Assembly: GCA_028717805.1 (NCBI GenBank)
Contig: JAQUNC010000009.1
Coordinates: 1 to 55,439, forward strand
Length of the DNA stretch: 55,439 bases
Reading direction: 5' to 3'
From: Atribacterota bacterium
Lineage (GTDB): Bacteria; Atribacterota; Phoenicimicrobiia; Phoenicimicrobiales; Stramentimicrobiaceae
This document shows, piece by piece, positions 25,153 through 35,099 of this stretch. The first letter of the stretch is position 1. Every line of letters starts with the position of its first letter. The notes under the pieces are model-generated. The model searched no databases. It saw only the letters and a program-made list of their open reading frames with translations, and was not told where the DNA came from. A program made the position numbers and the translations under genes.

Positions 25153-27612
25153 ATGAATAGATTCCGGATTTCATTGAAATACTTCCTCTATCCTGGCATA
25201 TTTCTAATATCACTATCGGTGTTGATGTTTGAGCTGGCGCTAACCAGGATTTTTTCTATTATGCAATGGAATTACCTGGCTTTTATGATTATCAGTATAG
25301 CCTTTTTAGGTTATGGTGCCAGCGGTACCTTTCTTACAGTCACTCCTTCTCTAACTAAAAAAAATAGGAAGGAACAACTTCCTGGTCTATTATCCCATTT
25401 CGCCCTTATGTATGGACTCAGTATTTTTTTAGCCCTCTTTCTGATAAACCGCATACCATTTGATCTGTATCGCTTAAATGTAGACAGTTACCAATGGTTT
25501 TATTTAACCACTTATTATCTGGCAATAGCTCTGCCCTTTTTCTTTGCCGGTACCTGTATTTCACTGGCCATTACTCACCTACCTATGAAGGTAAGCAGAC
25601 TCTATTTTTATGATTTAACCGGGGCTTCTCTGGGATGTCTGGCCTTTTTATTCTTTACCAATCATATCAATATCATAAAGCTGCTTATTATGTTGTCTGT
25701 TTTTGGTTTCGCTTCTTCTTTTCTATTTTCTCTAGCTCAGGGCAAGAGACTCTTTTCCTTATTACCGCTTATCTTAATTATAATCTTAGCTTTGGTTAAT
25801 TTTTTCTCTTATTGGTCTTGGTCATTTTCTCTACCTATTAATCATTATAAAGAACTATTTAGCTTTTTACGGTATCCAGAAACCAAAATACTATACCAGA
25901 GGGAGAATAGCTTTTCCCAGATTAAGATCGTAGAAAGTCCGGCGGTAAAACATGCCCCGGGGTTGAGTCTCAATTTTAAAGAGAGAATACCAGAGCAACT
26001 GGGTATCTTAACTGATGACTCGGGATTGAGTGCCATAACCAGGTTTAATGGCAATATAGAGTCTATTTGTTTTACCGATTTTCTGTCCAATGCTCTGGGT
26101 TTCCACCTGAGCAGAAACCAGAACAGGGTGCTGGTTATTGGCTCCGGTGGTGGTCTGGATATTTTAAGTGCCATTTATCATGGCTGTACTGAGATAGAAG
26201 CTATTGAATTAAATCCTTTAGTGATTGATTTAATGAAAGGGCAATTTGCCGATTATTCCGGTCAATTGTACAACCGTCCAGAGGTTGCCATATTACCTGG
26301 AGAAGGCCGGAGTGTACTGAAGAATATTGACCATAATTTTGATCTGATTCAAATATCACTGGTAGGTTCTGCCACTGCCTCTACCGGTGGATTTCACAGT
26401 ATCTCAGAAAACTACCTTTATACGGTGGAAGGGATGATTGACTTTTTAGAGCATCTCTCTCCAAATGGAGTAATCTGTATTACCCGCTGGCTTCTTTTCC
26501 CTCCCCGAGAATCGGTCAAACTGACTACTATCGCTCTGCAAGCACTGGAGAAGGTGGGAGTAGAAAATCCGGAAAATCATATTGCCTTGATACGCAGCTG
26601 GGGTACCACTACCTTTATCTGCAGTCAAAAACCAATTGATGGAGAGATGATTGATATTATCATATCATTCTGCCAGGAAAGAAGTTTTGACTCTATCTAC
26701 TTTCCTGGAATTCGGCTAGAGCAGGCTAATCAAAATCACCGCCTGGAAAAACCTTATTACTATCTGGCCATTTCTGATTTAATGGAGCATTTTAGACAGA
26801 ATCGGATGAAGTCATTTTATCAGGACTACTTCTTTAATGTTAGCCCAGCCACTGATAATAGCCCTTTCTTCTTCTACTTCTTAAAGTGGAGTAATATCCC
26901 TACTATTATCCGGGATACCAGTTACTGGCAGCCTATTATTGAATGGGGAAATCTCATTGTCTTTGCCACTTTACTGCAGGGAATGTTATTTAGTTTAATT
27001 TTTATCTTTTTACCTCTTTTAATCAAAAGAGCATCCCCCGGTAAAGGATGGTATTTCCCACTGCTTTACTTTGCTGCTCTGGGATTAGGTTATATGCTGA
27101 TAGAGATTTCCTTTATTCAGAAATTTATCCTCTATCTCACCTATCCGACTTATACTACTTCCGCAATTATTTTCTCATTTCTATTCTTTTCCGGACTGGG
27201 AAGCCATTTTTCCCAACGCTGGCAGAGAAAAACAATTCACTATTTGAGATGGATTATTCCAGTAATCTGTCTTTTTCTGGTACTGTATCAGAGATTAATA
27301 CCGACTATCTTCCAATATACCTTCCACCTTCCCTTAATAGTAAGATTTTTACTGACCTGCTCCCTTCTATCTCCCCTATCCTTTCTGATGGGTATGCCCT
27401 TTCCTCTGGGTATCCACTTTCTGGCAGAAAGAAGGGAAAGAATGATTCCCTGGGTGTGGGCGACTAATAATTTCTGTTCTATTCTGGCTTCAGTTCTGGC
27501 AGTAATTATCGCTATTTCATCTGGTTTTCAGGCTGTAGGATATCTGGCAGCAGGTATTTATTTAGTGGGATTGTTTGGCATTGTGCAAGCAGGGAAAGTT
27601 TCCAGGTCATAG
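25153..27612 (+). CDS. Multi-helix membrane protein with spermidine-synthase-like domain
   Basis: I start at the ATG at 25153 (MNRFRISLKYFLYPGIFLIS), giving about 819 residues. Roughly six to seven N-terminal membrane helices are followed by a Rossmann methyltransferase-like domain at about 320-480, with LVIGSGGGLDILSA, then IEAIELNPLVID, and IQISLVGSATASTGGFH. More membrane helices then run to the C-terminus. The D-rich polyamine-site motif of true spermidine synthases is not obvious. Such membrane-embedded relatives are common in diverse bacteria and lack a firm function. It has no operon partner; the next gene is 210 bases away. Confidence 0.78.
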   Translation: MNRFRISLKYFLYPGIFLISLSVLMFELALTRIFSIMQWNYLAFMIISIAFLGYGASGTFLTVTPSLTKKNRKEQLPGLLSHFALMYGLSIFLALFLINRIPFDLYRLNVDSYQWFYLTTYYLAIALPFFFAGTCISLAITHLPMKVSRLYFYDLTGASLGCLAFLFFTNHINIIKLLIMLSVFGFASSFLFSLAQGKRLFSLLPLILIIILALVNFFSYWSWSFSLPINHYKELFSFLRYPETKILYQRENSFSQIKIVESPAVKHAPGLSLNFKERIPEQLGILTDDSGLSAITRFNGNIESICFTDFLSNALGFHLSRNQNRVLVIGSGGGLDILSAIYHGCTEIEAIELNPLVIDLMKGQFADYSGQLYNRPEVAILPGEGRSVLKNIDHNFDLIQISLVGSATASTGGFHSISENYLYTVEGMIDFLEHLSPNGVICITRWLLFPPRESVKLTTIALQALEKVGVENPENHIALIRSWGTTTFICSQKPIDGEMIDIIISFCQERSFDSIYFPGIRLEQANQNHRLEKPYYYLAISDLMEHFRQNRMKSFYQDYFFNVSPATDNSPFFFYFLKWSNIPTIIRDTSYWQPIIEWGNLIVFATLLQGMLFSLIFIFLPLLIKRASPGKGWYFPLLYFAALGLGYMLIEISFIQKFILYLTYPTYTTSAIIFSFLFFSGLGSHFSQRWQRKTIHYLRWIIPVICLFLVLYQRLIPTIFQYTFHLPLIVRFLLTCSLLSPLSFLMGMPFPLGIHFLAERRERMIPWVWATNNFCSILASVLAVIIAISSGFQAVGYLAAGIYLVGLFGIVQAGKVSRS

Positions 27613-27823
27613 TTCATATTTTTAAGTTTTCTAATAAAAGTATTGCGTCGTGCGTATTGCGTATTGCGTTAAAATTCAAAAAAATATAGTGCTATTAACC
27701 ATTATTGCGGTATTGCATTGTTCTATTAATACAATAATAGGTTAGCATTGGGTATAACTCTGTTGGTATAATAGATCTGGTTGTGTATATTATAATAAGA
27801 AGAAAGTATTATATATAATATCT
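27613..27823. other. Intergenic with GTATTGCG simple repeat
   Basis: GTATTGCGTCGTGCGTATTGC followed by GTATTGCGTT at 27641-27670 is a short tandem repeat of GTATTGCG, like remnants of the intergenic repeats elsewhere. No gene is visible; the promoter of the MEMO-CapA gene is probably here. Confidence 0.5.
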
Positions 27824-29542
27824 ATGAAAAAATTAGTTAAATTCATATTCATTCTTTTTATGTTTTATATCAGCGCTGTGCTTGTTTTTGGGGAAAGCAG
27901 TGATGAGAATTCTATTGCGGCAGGGGTAGTGCCCCATCACCTGCTGGCAAAGGAAATTATAGAAGATTTTTTTGGCTATATTATCCGACAGAAACAACTT
28001 CCTGATACTATAATCCTATTCAGCCCAGATCATTTCAATTGCTCTGCTCTGAAGAAAGAAAACTCTTTTATCAGTGTCTCTGGTGAATCAAGATCTGTTC
28101 GGTTGGAAGGGATAGCTGTAGATACTGAACTATTAAAAAAGTTGGCAAGGGACAATCATATCACGCAGGATCGGAGCGCGATACTTTCAGAGTTTGGTAT
28201 TACCAACTTATTAGCATTTATAAAAAAATATCTGCCGGAAACAAAAATTATCCCCATTATAATACCCGAAGATATTTCACTGGAAGAGGTAAATCGACTG
28301 ATAGTAACAATTGATAATAAGGCTTCTTCTAACACTGTGCTAATTGCCAGTGTTGATTTTTCTCATTATCTGCCATCTATAGCAGCAGATTTTCATGACA
28401 CAAAAAGCATTAGAGTATTATTAAATTTTGAGGAAGAAGAATTTAAAAATATAGAGGTAGACAGCTGGCAATCTTTATATGGCATTCGATTATTTGCCAG
28501 ATTAAGAGGGCATGAACAGCCCATAGTAATTGCTCATCGCAATTCTGTTGATTTTTTACCAAATGATGGAGATAAAACTACCTCTTATTTTTGTGCCGCC
28601 TTTCAAGAAGGACAAAGAAGAGATGATATTCTGGCAGAAACCGTTCTTCTGGCAGGGGATATGATGTTGGGACGAGGCCTGGAAAAATTAATGACAGAAA
28701 ATGGCATTTATTATCCCTTTCAGAAAATCGTACAGCTATTGAGGGGTGTGGATATTGTTTTTGCTAATTTCGAGGGACCAATTAAAGAGAATGTACCAGG
28801 AATTTCAGAAGATGAGGCTAAATTTGCCTCTCGTCCAGAGGTGTTGGAAGCAGTTAGATGGAGTCAGATTAACCTGCTATCTTTAGCCAATAATCATACT
28901 ACAGACCTGGGTGAGGAAGGATTGGAAGAGACCAAAGAATGGCTGCAAAAGTACCAAATTAATTTTATCGGTACTACACTGCCTGACCACCAGCACATAA
29001 AAAATAATTCTTTTTATACTGAACAGTACGTTTTTCTGGCCTTTAACCGCATATTGCCCTATATTGATTATCAAGAGAGTATAATTAAAGAAGTAGAAAA
29101 AACAAAGCAATCTAATCCAGGGAAAATTATTATTGTCAGCATACATTGGGGTAAGGAAAATGAATTAATCAGTTCTCCAATCCAAAGAGAATTAGCCCAC
29201 CAGATAATTGCGGCCGGTGCTGATGTAATTGTTGGGCATCATCCCCATGTGGTTCAGGAAATCGAATTAATAGATAATAGACCAGTCTTCTATTCGTTAG
29301 GAAATTTTATTTTTAACCAACAAGCTTATTCAGAAACCAGGGAAGGCTTGTTAATTGGGATAACAATGACAGCTGATAATCTTACCCTTTGGCTTTTTCC
29401 CATAAAAAACCAGGCAGGTCAGCCAATGCTATTGAGCCAGCTTGAGGCAGAAATATTTCTTAACAATTTAGCTAAAAAATCTGATAAAAGATTATGGGAG
29501 GAACTCAAAAAAGGTATAATAGAATTAGAAAGGACAAGATAA
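27824..29542 (+). CDS. Exported MEMO-like (AmmeMemoRadiSam protein B) / CapA metallophosphatase fusion
   Basis: The 572-residue protein has an N-terminal signal peptide or anchor (MKKLVKFIFILFMFYISAVL). Residues about 30-260 are MEMO-like, with GVVPHHLLA, ILFSPDHFNC and SVDFSHYLP carrying the metal-type His/Asp set. Residues about 275-560 are a CapA/PgsA-type calcineurin-like domain: LLAGDMMLGRG, ANFEGPI, LANNHTTDLGEEG, SIHWGKE and GHHPHVVQ. CapA domains are linked to poly-gamma-glutamate or cell-wall metabolism; MEMO's bacterial role is unknown. The export signal places both domains outside the cytoplasm. The DUF3160 gene follows within 30 bases. Confidence 0.85.
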   Translation: MKKLVKFIFILFMFYISAVLVFGESSDENSIAAGVVPHHLLAKEIIEDFFGYIIRQKQLPDTIILFSPDHFNCSALKKENSFISVSGESRSVRLEGIAVDTELLKKLARDNHITQDRSAILSEFGITNLLAFIKKYLPETKIIPIIIPEDISLEEVNRLIVTIDNKASSNTVLIASVDFSHYLPSIAADFHDTKSIRVLLNFEEEEFKNIEVDSWQSLYGIRLFARLRGHEQPIVIAHRNSVDFLPNDGDKTTSYFCAAFQEGQRRDDILAETVLLAGDMMLGRGLEKLMTENGIYYPFQKIVQLLRGVDIVFANFEGPIKENVPGISEDEAKFASRPEVLEAVRWSQINLLSLANNHTTDLGEEGLEETKEWLQKYQINFIGTTLPDHQHIKNNSFYTEQYVFLAFNRILPYIDYQESIIKEVEKTKQSNPGKIIIVSIHWGKENELISSPIQRELAHQIIAAGADVIVGHHPHVVQEIELIDNRPVFYSLGNFIFNQQAYSETREGLLIGITMTADNLTLWLFPIKNQAGQPMLLSQLEAEIFLNNLAKKSDKRLWEELKKGIIELERTR

Positions 29543-29569
29543 AAAATAAAAAATCAGTTGGTACAGAAA

Positions 29570-32173
29570 ATGAAAAAATTAAAAGAAAGTAAATTCCTTT
29601 TCAAAGGTATATTTACATTAATTACAATAGCAATTATATTAATATTATCTTTAACAGTTTCCCAGTCTCTGGCAGATGCAAATCCATTCAATAAACAATT
29701 AATTAATTCTGATAGTATTATAATAGAACCGGTCGAAATCAAGGCTCATATTCCGGGGCATTCCCTGCCTTTAAATACTACTAGCATTGAAAATTATCAG
29801 GACTTTTTTAAGAAGATACCTTTGACACCAGGGGCATTAAGCTTATTACAGAAGAATGCCTTTGTGGTTATCCCCACGCCTCTTGATATTGCCGAACAGG
29901 AGGTCTTTCTAGATTCTATCCGGGAATTAGCAAATCCTAAGGACGATTTTATCGCATATTATCAGGTATTGAAAAATATTGATGTACCTATTTTTATCAC
30001 TTCCGATTCTCTGCTGCACTATTATCATATCTTTTTTGATACTACTTTGATGCGCCTGGAGCGCGATCTTTTTTATCAGGATATCTGGGAGATAAGCAAA
30101 GAATTACTTAAAACATCCCTTAATGATTATAATTATGCTGAGAATGATTTAAAAGAGGCCGCCAGGAGAAATGTAGCCTACCTTTCAGTAGCTCTGGAAC
30201 TTATAAAACCCCAAAAAAGCCAGGTTGTAAGCGATGAAATACTAAAAGAAGAATATTGTTCACCAGAAATAGAGCCGGAAATTTGTGAGATGATGATTGC
30301 CGGGGTAAAAGATATTTATGGTGAGCAGGTCAGTTATCAATATTTCAGCCAGAAAGAATTTGAATACTATCATTTCGATGTGCCGAAAATTGTTCAGGAT
30401 TTAGTTGAAGAAGAGATAAATTTAATCCAGGAGCATAAAGGATGGGAGTTTTCTCCCATTTTCATTTATCAGGAAGATTATTCCCAATATGTACCCCGGG
30501 GACATTATACTAAATCTGAGAAACTAAAGAATTACTTTAAAGCTCTTATGTGGTATGGAAGAATGACTGCTTTAATTGAAGGCTCCCCATCCTTATTTGC
30601 AGGAGAATCTATGTGTAGTGGTGGTCTGGGAGGAATCATCTCTGAATATGATGCCCGGATACAAACCTTGCAAGCATTTTTATTGGCAGAAAAATTTGTC
30701 AGCAGCCAGAATATCCAGGAGCGATGGCATCGGATTTATAGCATTACCTCTTTTATGGTAGGCTTCTCTGACGATTTAGGTCCTTCTGAGTATGGTCAAG
30801 CATTGCAGGAAGTTTTTTCAGCAGAACAGGGAATGGCAAGTATAGAAAAGTTTGCTGAAAATTATGATAAGTTGAAAAAAGCTATTGGTGAATATCCTTA
30901 TGAGCCAAAAATATACAGTGGATTGGGTGCCTGTGAATTATTGATGCCCTGCCCTCCACTTAGTGATGAGGATAGCCAGAATTTAAAGATAAAGGCGAAA
31001 GAGCTTTTGTCTCAAACCAAGGGATTTCGACTGATGGGACAGAGGTTTACGCTGGATTCCTGGCTATTTTCAGAAATTGTCTCTCCCTATAGTGGTAAGT
31101 ATAACGGACCAAAACTACCCTTACCGACAGAGGAAAAGCCCTTTACCTTCAGCTGGAATGATGATTATGAAGAATTCAGGAATAACCGACCATTCACCTG
31201 GGTAAAAACAGAAGTGGATGCCTGTCCTCCTCCAGCTGCCAGGGAAGTTCGGGGATTTCCTCGAGGTTTAGACTTAATGGCTTTACTGGGTTCAGAAATA
31301 GCTTGGGAAATACTGGAAATTTCCGGAGATACTCAATATAGTGATTATGAAAAAACCTTCCGGAAGCTGAAAGACTATATTGACTCTATGGAACAGAAAG
31401 ACTGGTTCAGTAATCTTTATTTAAACTGGCTTTATGTCTTACAAGCATTGCATGGGGAATTCGGTGCAGGATACCCTACTTTCATGCAAACTAAAGCCTG
31501 GCTGGATAAAGAGCTTAACACCACCCTGGCTTCCTGGGCTCAATTAAGGCATGATACAATCTTATATGTAAAACAGAGTTACACTATGGCTGAAAAGGGC
31601 GGCTTTTTTCAACCTCCGGTAGTAGGCTATGTAGAACCCGTACCCGAATTTTATAGCAGGCTATTAAACTTAACCAATATGACTCTGGCAGGGTTTGGAA
31701 AATTAATTCCTCCCCAGATACTGGAAGATTTAAGAATAGATTCAGGATTGAAACGATTTACCGAAGCACTGGAGAGATTAATGGATATTACTAAAAAAGA
31801 ATTGGCCAATAAGTCATTGGAAGAAATAGATTATGATTTTATCGAAAATTTTGGCAGCATTTCTGCTAATTTAATTGGAATAATAGCTGGTGGAGATATT
31901 AGTCCAGACTCTCTAAAGTCAGTGATGATTGCCGATGTACATACTGAAGGAAATACTAAAAAAGTACTGGAAGAGGGCACTGGTTTTATTAATACTGCCA
32001 TTATTGCCTATAGGCTTCCCCAGGGGCATATCATTGTTGGGGCAGGTCCGGTTTTCAGTTATTATGAATTCAAGCAGCCGATGAGTGAACGGTTAACCGA
32101 TGAAGCCTGGAGAGAAATATTGGAAAACAATCCACCGAATGAGCCGGAGTGGATTAGAAATTTTTCAGGCTGA
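29570..32173 (+). CDS. Exported DUF3160-family protein
   Basis: I start at the ATG at 29570, which begins a signal/anchor segment (FKGIFTLITIAIILILSLTV). The roughly 867-residue product is DUF3160-like: FVVIPTPLDIAEQEVF, NIDVPIFITSDSLLHYYHIFFD, and near the end DVHTEGNTKKVLEEGTG with IVGAGPVFSYYEF. These are the landmarks I recall for this family of large secreted proteins of unknown function, whose last part is thought to hold a metal or catalytic site. Gene spacing of under 30 bases implies co-transcription with MEMO-CapA. The ribosome-binding site is weak, suggesting coupled translation. Confidence 0.82.
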   Translation: MKKLKESKFLFKGIFTLITIAIILILSLTVSQSLADANPFNKQLINSDSIIIEPVEIKAHIPGHSLPLNTTSIENYQDFFKKIPLTPGALSLLQKNAFVVIPTPLDIAEQEVFLDSIRELANPKDDFIAYYQVLKNIDVPIFITSDSLLHYYHIFFDTTLMRLERDLFYQDIWEISKELLKTSLNDYNYAENDLKEAARRNVAYLSVALELIKPQKSQVVSDEILKEEYCSPEIEPEICEMMIAGVKDIYGEQVSYQYFSQKEFEYYHFDVPKIVQDLVEEEINLIQEHKGWEFSPIFIYQEDYSQYVPRGHYTKSEKLKNYFKALMWYGRMTALIEGSPSLFAGESMCSGGLGGIISEYDARIQTLQAFLLAEKFVSSQNIQERWHRIYSITSFMVGFSDDLGPSEYGQALQEVFSAEQGMASIEKFAENYDKLKKAIGEYPYEPKIYSGLGACELLMPCPPLSDEDSQNLKIKAKELLSQTKGFRLMGQRFTLDSWLFSEIVSPYSGKYNGPKLPLPTEEKPFTFSWNDDYEEFRNNRPFTWVKTEVDACPPPAAREVRGFPRGLDLMALLGSEIAWEILEISGDTQYSDYEKTFRKLKDYIDSMEQKDWFSNLYLNWLYVLQALHGEFGAGYPTFMQTKAWLDKELNTTLASWAQLRHDTILYVKQSYTMAEKGGFFQPPVVGYVEPVPEFYSRLLNLTNMTLAGFGKLIPPQILEDLRIDSGLKRFTEALERLMDITKKELANKSLEEIDYDFIENFGSISANLIGIIAGGDISPDSLKSVMIADVHTEGNTKKVLEEGTGFINTAIIAYRLPQGHIIVGAGPVFSYYEFKQPMSERLTDEAWREILENNPPNEPEWIRNFSG

Positions 32174-32177
32174 TCCC

Positions 32178-32737
32178 TCATTTCCCCTTTTCAACGGTTT
32201 TAATTGATACAGAATGAACAACAGCAAGTACTTCTTCCAGGTATTTTTCAAATTCTGTTACAGGGGCATGAAAGCTGAACGTATAAAACAGGTCTCCTAT
32301 AATAGCACTATAGCGAAGATATTGATGATTGCTATTGCCTATCTTGATGGTATACAGAGCTTTAATTGCCAGGTATCCTGAAAAGGTACCCGGAACAGAT
32401 TCCTGAAAAATTGCCCCGGCTAACTCTAAACTTTCCTTATTTTCTGCCCATAGCTTTTTTAAGGTGTAATCCTCTCCAAATAACGGAGTTCCTAAAATCA
32501 TATTGAACCCTTGGAATCAGGAGTATCAATCAAGATTCCTCGTTCCTGGGAAGAATAATTAATCCATTTTTCCGGATAAATTAAAGAGATATCCAGATAG
32601 GCATAATGATATTGGTAATAAACATAACCTTCTGGCACTTCTACCTCCGGTAGCAATTCCTTTTGTTGACTATAGATGGTCTGGTTAAAGCTGAAAACCA
32701 ACAAAAATATAAAACAAAGGAAAATGATTTTTTTCAT
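32178..32737 (-). pseudogene. Exported PsbP/DUF1795-like protein, split by a frameshift
   Basis: The N-terminal frame starts at the ATG at 32735-32737 (GGAG upstream) with a signal peptide MKKIIFLCFIFLLVFSFNQT and runs to ISLIYPEKWINYS, then ILIDTPDSKGSI and a stop at 32498. The C-terminal frame continues FNMILGTPLFGEDYTLKKLW to the stop at 32178. Adding one base in the GGG at about 32509-32511 would join them into one protein of about 186 residues. The pattern ISLxYPxxW near the mature N-terminus suits PsbP-like/DUF1795 proteins. It may be a true pseudogene, a homopolymer sequencing error or, less likely, a programmed shift. Confidence 0.7.
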
Positions 32738-32900
32738 GTTTTCTCTGCTCCTCCTTTTTGCTTCTTTTTTTTGTTCAACTAAAACTTTAAACTTTGGTTT
32801 CAGCTTCAGAGCTTCAGCGAGCTTCAGGGTCAGGTCTTGAAATATCACTCTTTGTTATTTTTAAATTATAGATCCCTAATTTATTGATTCCTTATTTATT

Positions 32901-34982
32901 TTATTGTGTTAAACTTAAATTAAAAGTTTTATTAGTATCATCCTGCCATAGAAATTTTTCCAGCCAAGTATCTGGTCGAGCATGCCAGGTAGAATGGGTT
33001 CCTAAATCTTCTACCAAAATTTCACTGATACACCATCCCGGACCTGGGCCAGTATTATCATGTTTAATTTGAATTTTATTAATCTCGCCCAAATCAGATG
33101 AATTTACATAAATATTATCTATATCTCCTGTCTCGAAGGTCCCTAAATGTTTAATGGCAATATCATGAGGTGGGCTTGGTTTAGAATAAACATCATACCA
33201 GGAAGAAGTTCCTTTGTTTCCAAAAAGTTTAATGCTAATCTTAGCATCAGTTCCTGACAAGTCTTCGTTGCCCGTCTTTATTTGTACTCTATAACGACTT
33301 AGGAGTTTATCAGCAAATCCTGTAAAATCAATTTCCGGTAATTCTTTTCCTAATTTTCCTTCAACCAAGCTTAAATCATAGATATTGGGATCTATAAATT
33401 CAGGAGGTTCTCCAACATTATAACAATCGAATCTGAAAGTACCTCCCCCACCACAGTCCTCACCAGCTAAACCCATCCATACACTAACATCTTCACACAA
33501 ATCACAAGATGGATAGATGGCATGCTTATCTTCCGATGCATATACCAGTAACCTGTTATTATAAAATTGCAAGTTACTGCACATTACTTCAGAATGTGAT
33601 TTTTGTGTTGTGGTTAAGGCAACATCACCTTTATTACATACCCTTATTCTCTCCGTTTTGCCCTTCCAGGGCAAGATAAACATTAGCATCGGTACCAGCA
33701 CCCATTTTTGTGCCAGTAGTAATCTTGACTTGATACAAAACCTGGGTGGGGATTTGATCTGAACTGCCCTCTGGTTCAATTACGATAATGCTTACGGAAT
33801 CACTGTCCTGACTGCCTTTACTATCGCTAACCGTACAGGTAATGTGATAGGTTCCAGGAGTACCGGGAGCTACCCAATTCAAAGATGAAGTATTCCCTCC
33901 TACCAACTGACCATTAACAGTCCAGTTATACGTAAGCGTATCTCCATCCCCGTCACTGGCAGTACAGCTTAAATTGACAGCTTGATTCACTTCTACAGAA
34001 TTCTGACTGGAAACAAGCGAAGAAATGATGGGCGGATGATTTTCTTCTCCCTCAGAACCATCTGTAAAATCATTCACAGAAAGCTGGTACTCTCCTTCTC
34101 CGGAAGAACGGGATACCCTGATGTACCAGGGTCCGGTGGAATCAGCTACATAATCAAGAGTTTTAGTATCCCAACGGGTTATGGAAGAACCTCGTGAATT
34201 GTTGTTGGAATTTAACAAAGAAATGCTATAACTGGCATTGCCGGGAATAGTCAGCTGCAGAGTAATCAGCTGTCCTTCTTCTACTTCTAAACGATAGTAA
34301 TCATCATTGTCGCGATGACCTTCGCTGTCCTCTTCTCCAAGATCACCAATATAAGTACCCGATTGAATGAGAATTGCGTCTTCCCAGGTATCCGTCTCGG
34401 GTAATTGATCTCCTTCTAAAGGTGGTTTCTCTTCCTCTTCCTCAGTTTCCTCCTCATCTAACTGTAAAACGATACTTTCTTTCTGAAAAGCTACGTGATT
34501 ATCCTGAGGTGATTCCCGTTCTATCCTTATCAGAATTGTAGTTGCCCCGGGAATGAATGCCCTATCAATGCTTACCTGACCCTGACAGCTATAACCTACT
34601 GGATCATCTGAGGATGAAATGTTGGGAAGGATAACTGTTTTGGTCTTAAAAACTCCACCCATATTACCGCTTCCGGGAAAACCATAGATTAGTTTGAATT
34701 TTGCCTCAAATCCCCTTCCTCCATCGGGACGATCAGTAGCCAGAGCAGTAAAATCCAAGATTAAATCCTCATTACCAAGAGATATTCCCTCAAAAGTCCA
34801 CTCTGCATAATGTTGAAGCCCAAATCCCTAAGCCAGTTCCAGCCTTCAATTGAATCTCCATCTGACCGATAAGTACTGGCCTGTTTCTCACCATACCCTC
34901 TTGTCCAGGAAGAAAATCCAGTAAAAAACAAGATTAAAAGAAATAAAACCAACATTATAATTTTACTTTTTTTCATAACCAA
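32901..34982 (-). pseudogene. Secreted multidomain protein (PPC, PKD, PLAT domains), broken by at least two frameshifts
   Basis: Three frames in a row make one protein. The first (34761-34982) has a signal peptide (KIIMLVLFLLILFFTGFSS). Its other frame reads HYAEWTFEGISLGNEDLIL and leads into the second (33634-34758). That one holds a Glu-rich linker, a pre-peptidase C-terminal-like domain (NDDYYRLEVEEGQLITLQLT), a PKD domain (NHPPIISSLVSSQNSVEVNQ) and the start of a PLAT domain (YQVKITTGTKMGAGTDANVY). The third (32901-33779) has YASEDKHAIYPSCDLCEDV and a full PLAT domain (YRVQIKTGNEDLSGTDAKIS). Breaks lie near 34825 and 33640. Likely a cell-surface or secreted binding protein, now decayed. 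Confidence 0.72.
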
Positions 34983-35099
34983 CCTCCTTCTCTTTTTTTA
35001 ATTCTTTAATTTTATTTCTATTCTATAAATATTATTCCCTAAAATGATAGATTGTTAATCTCTTAATAATTATCTTGGCCATAAAATTTTTAATTACCC

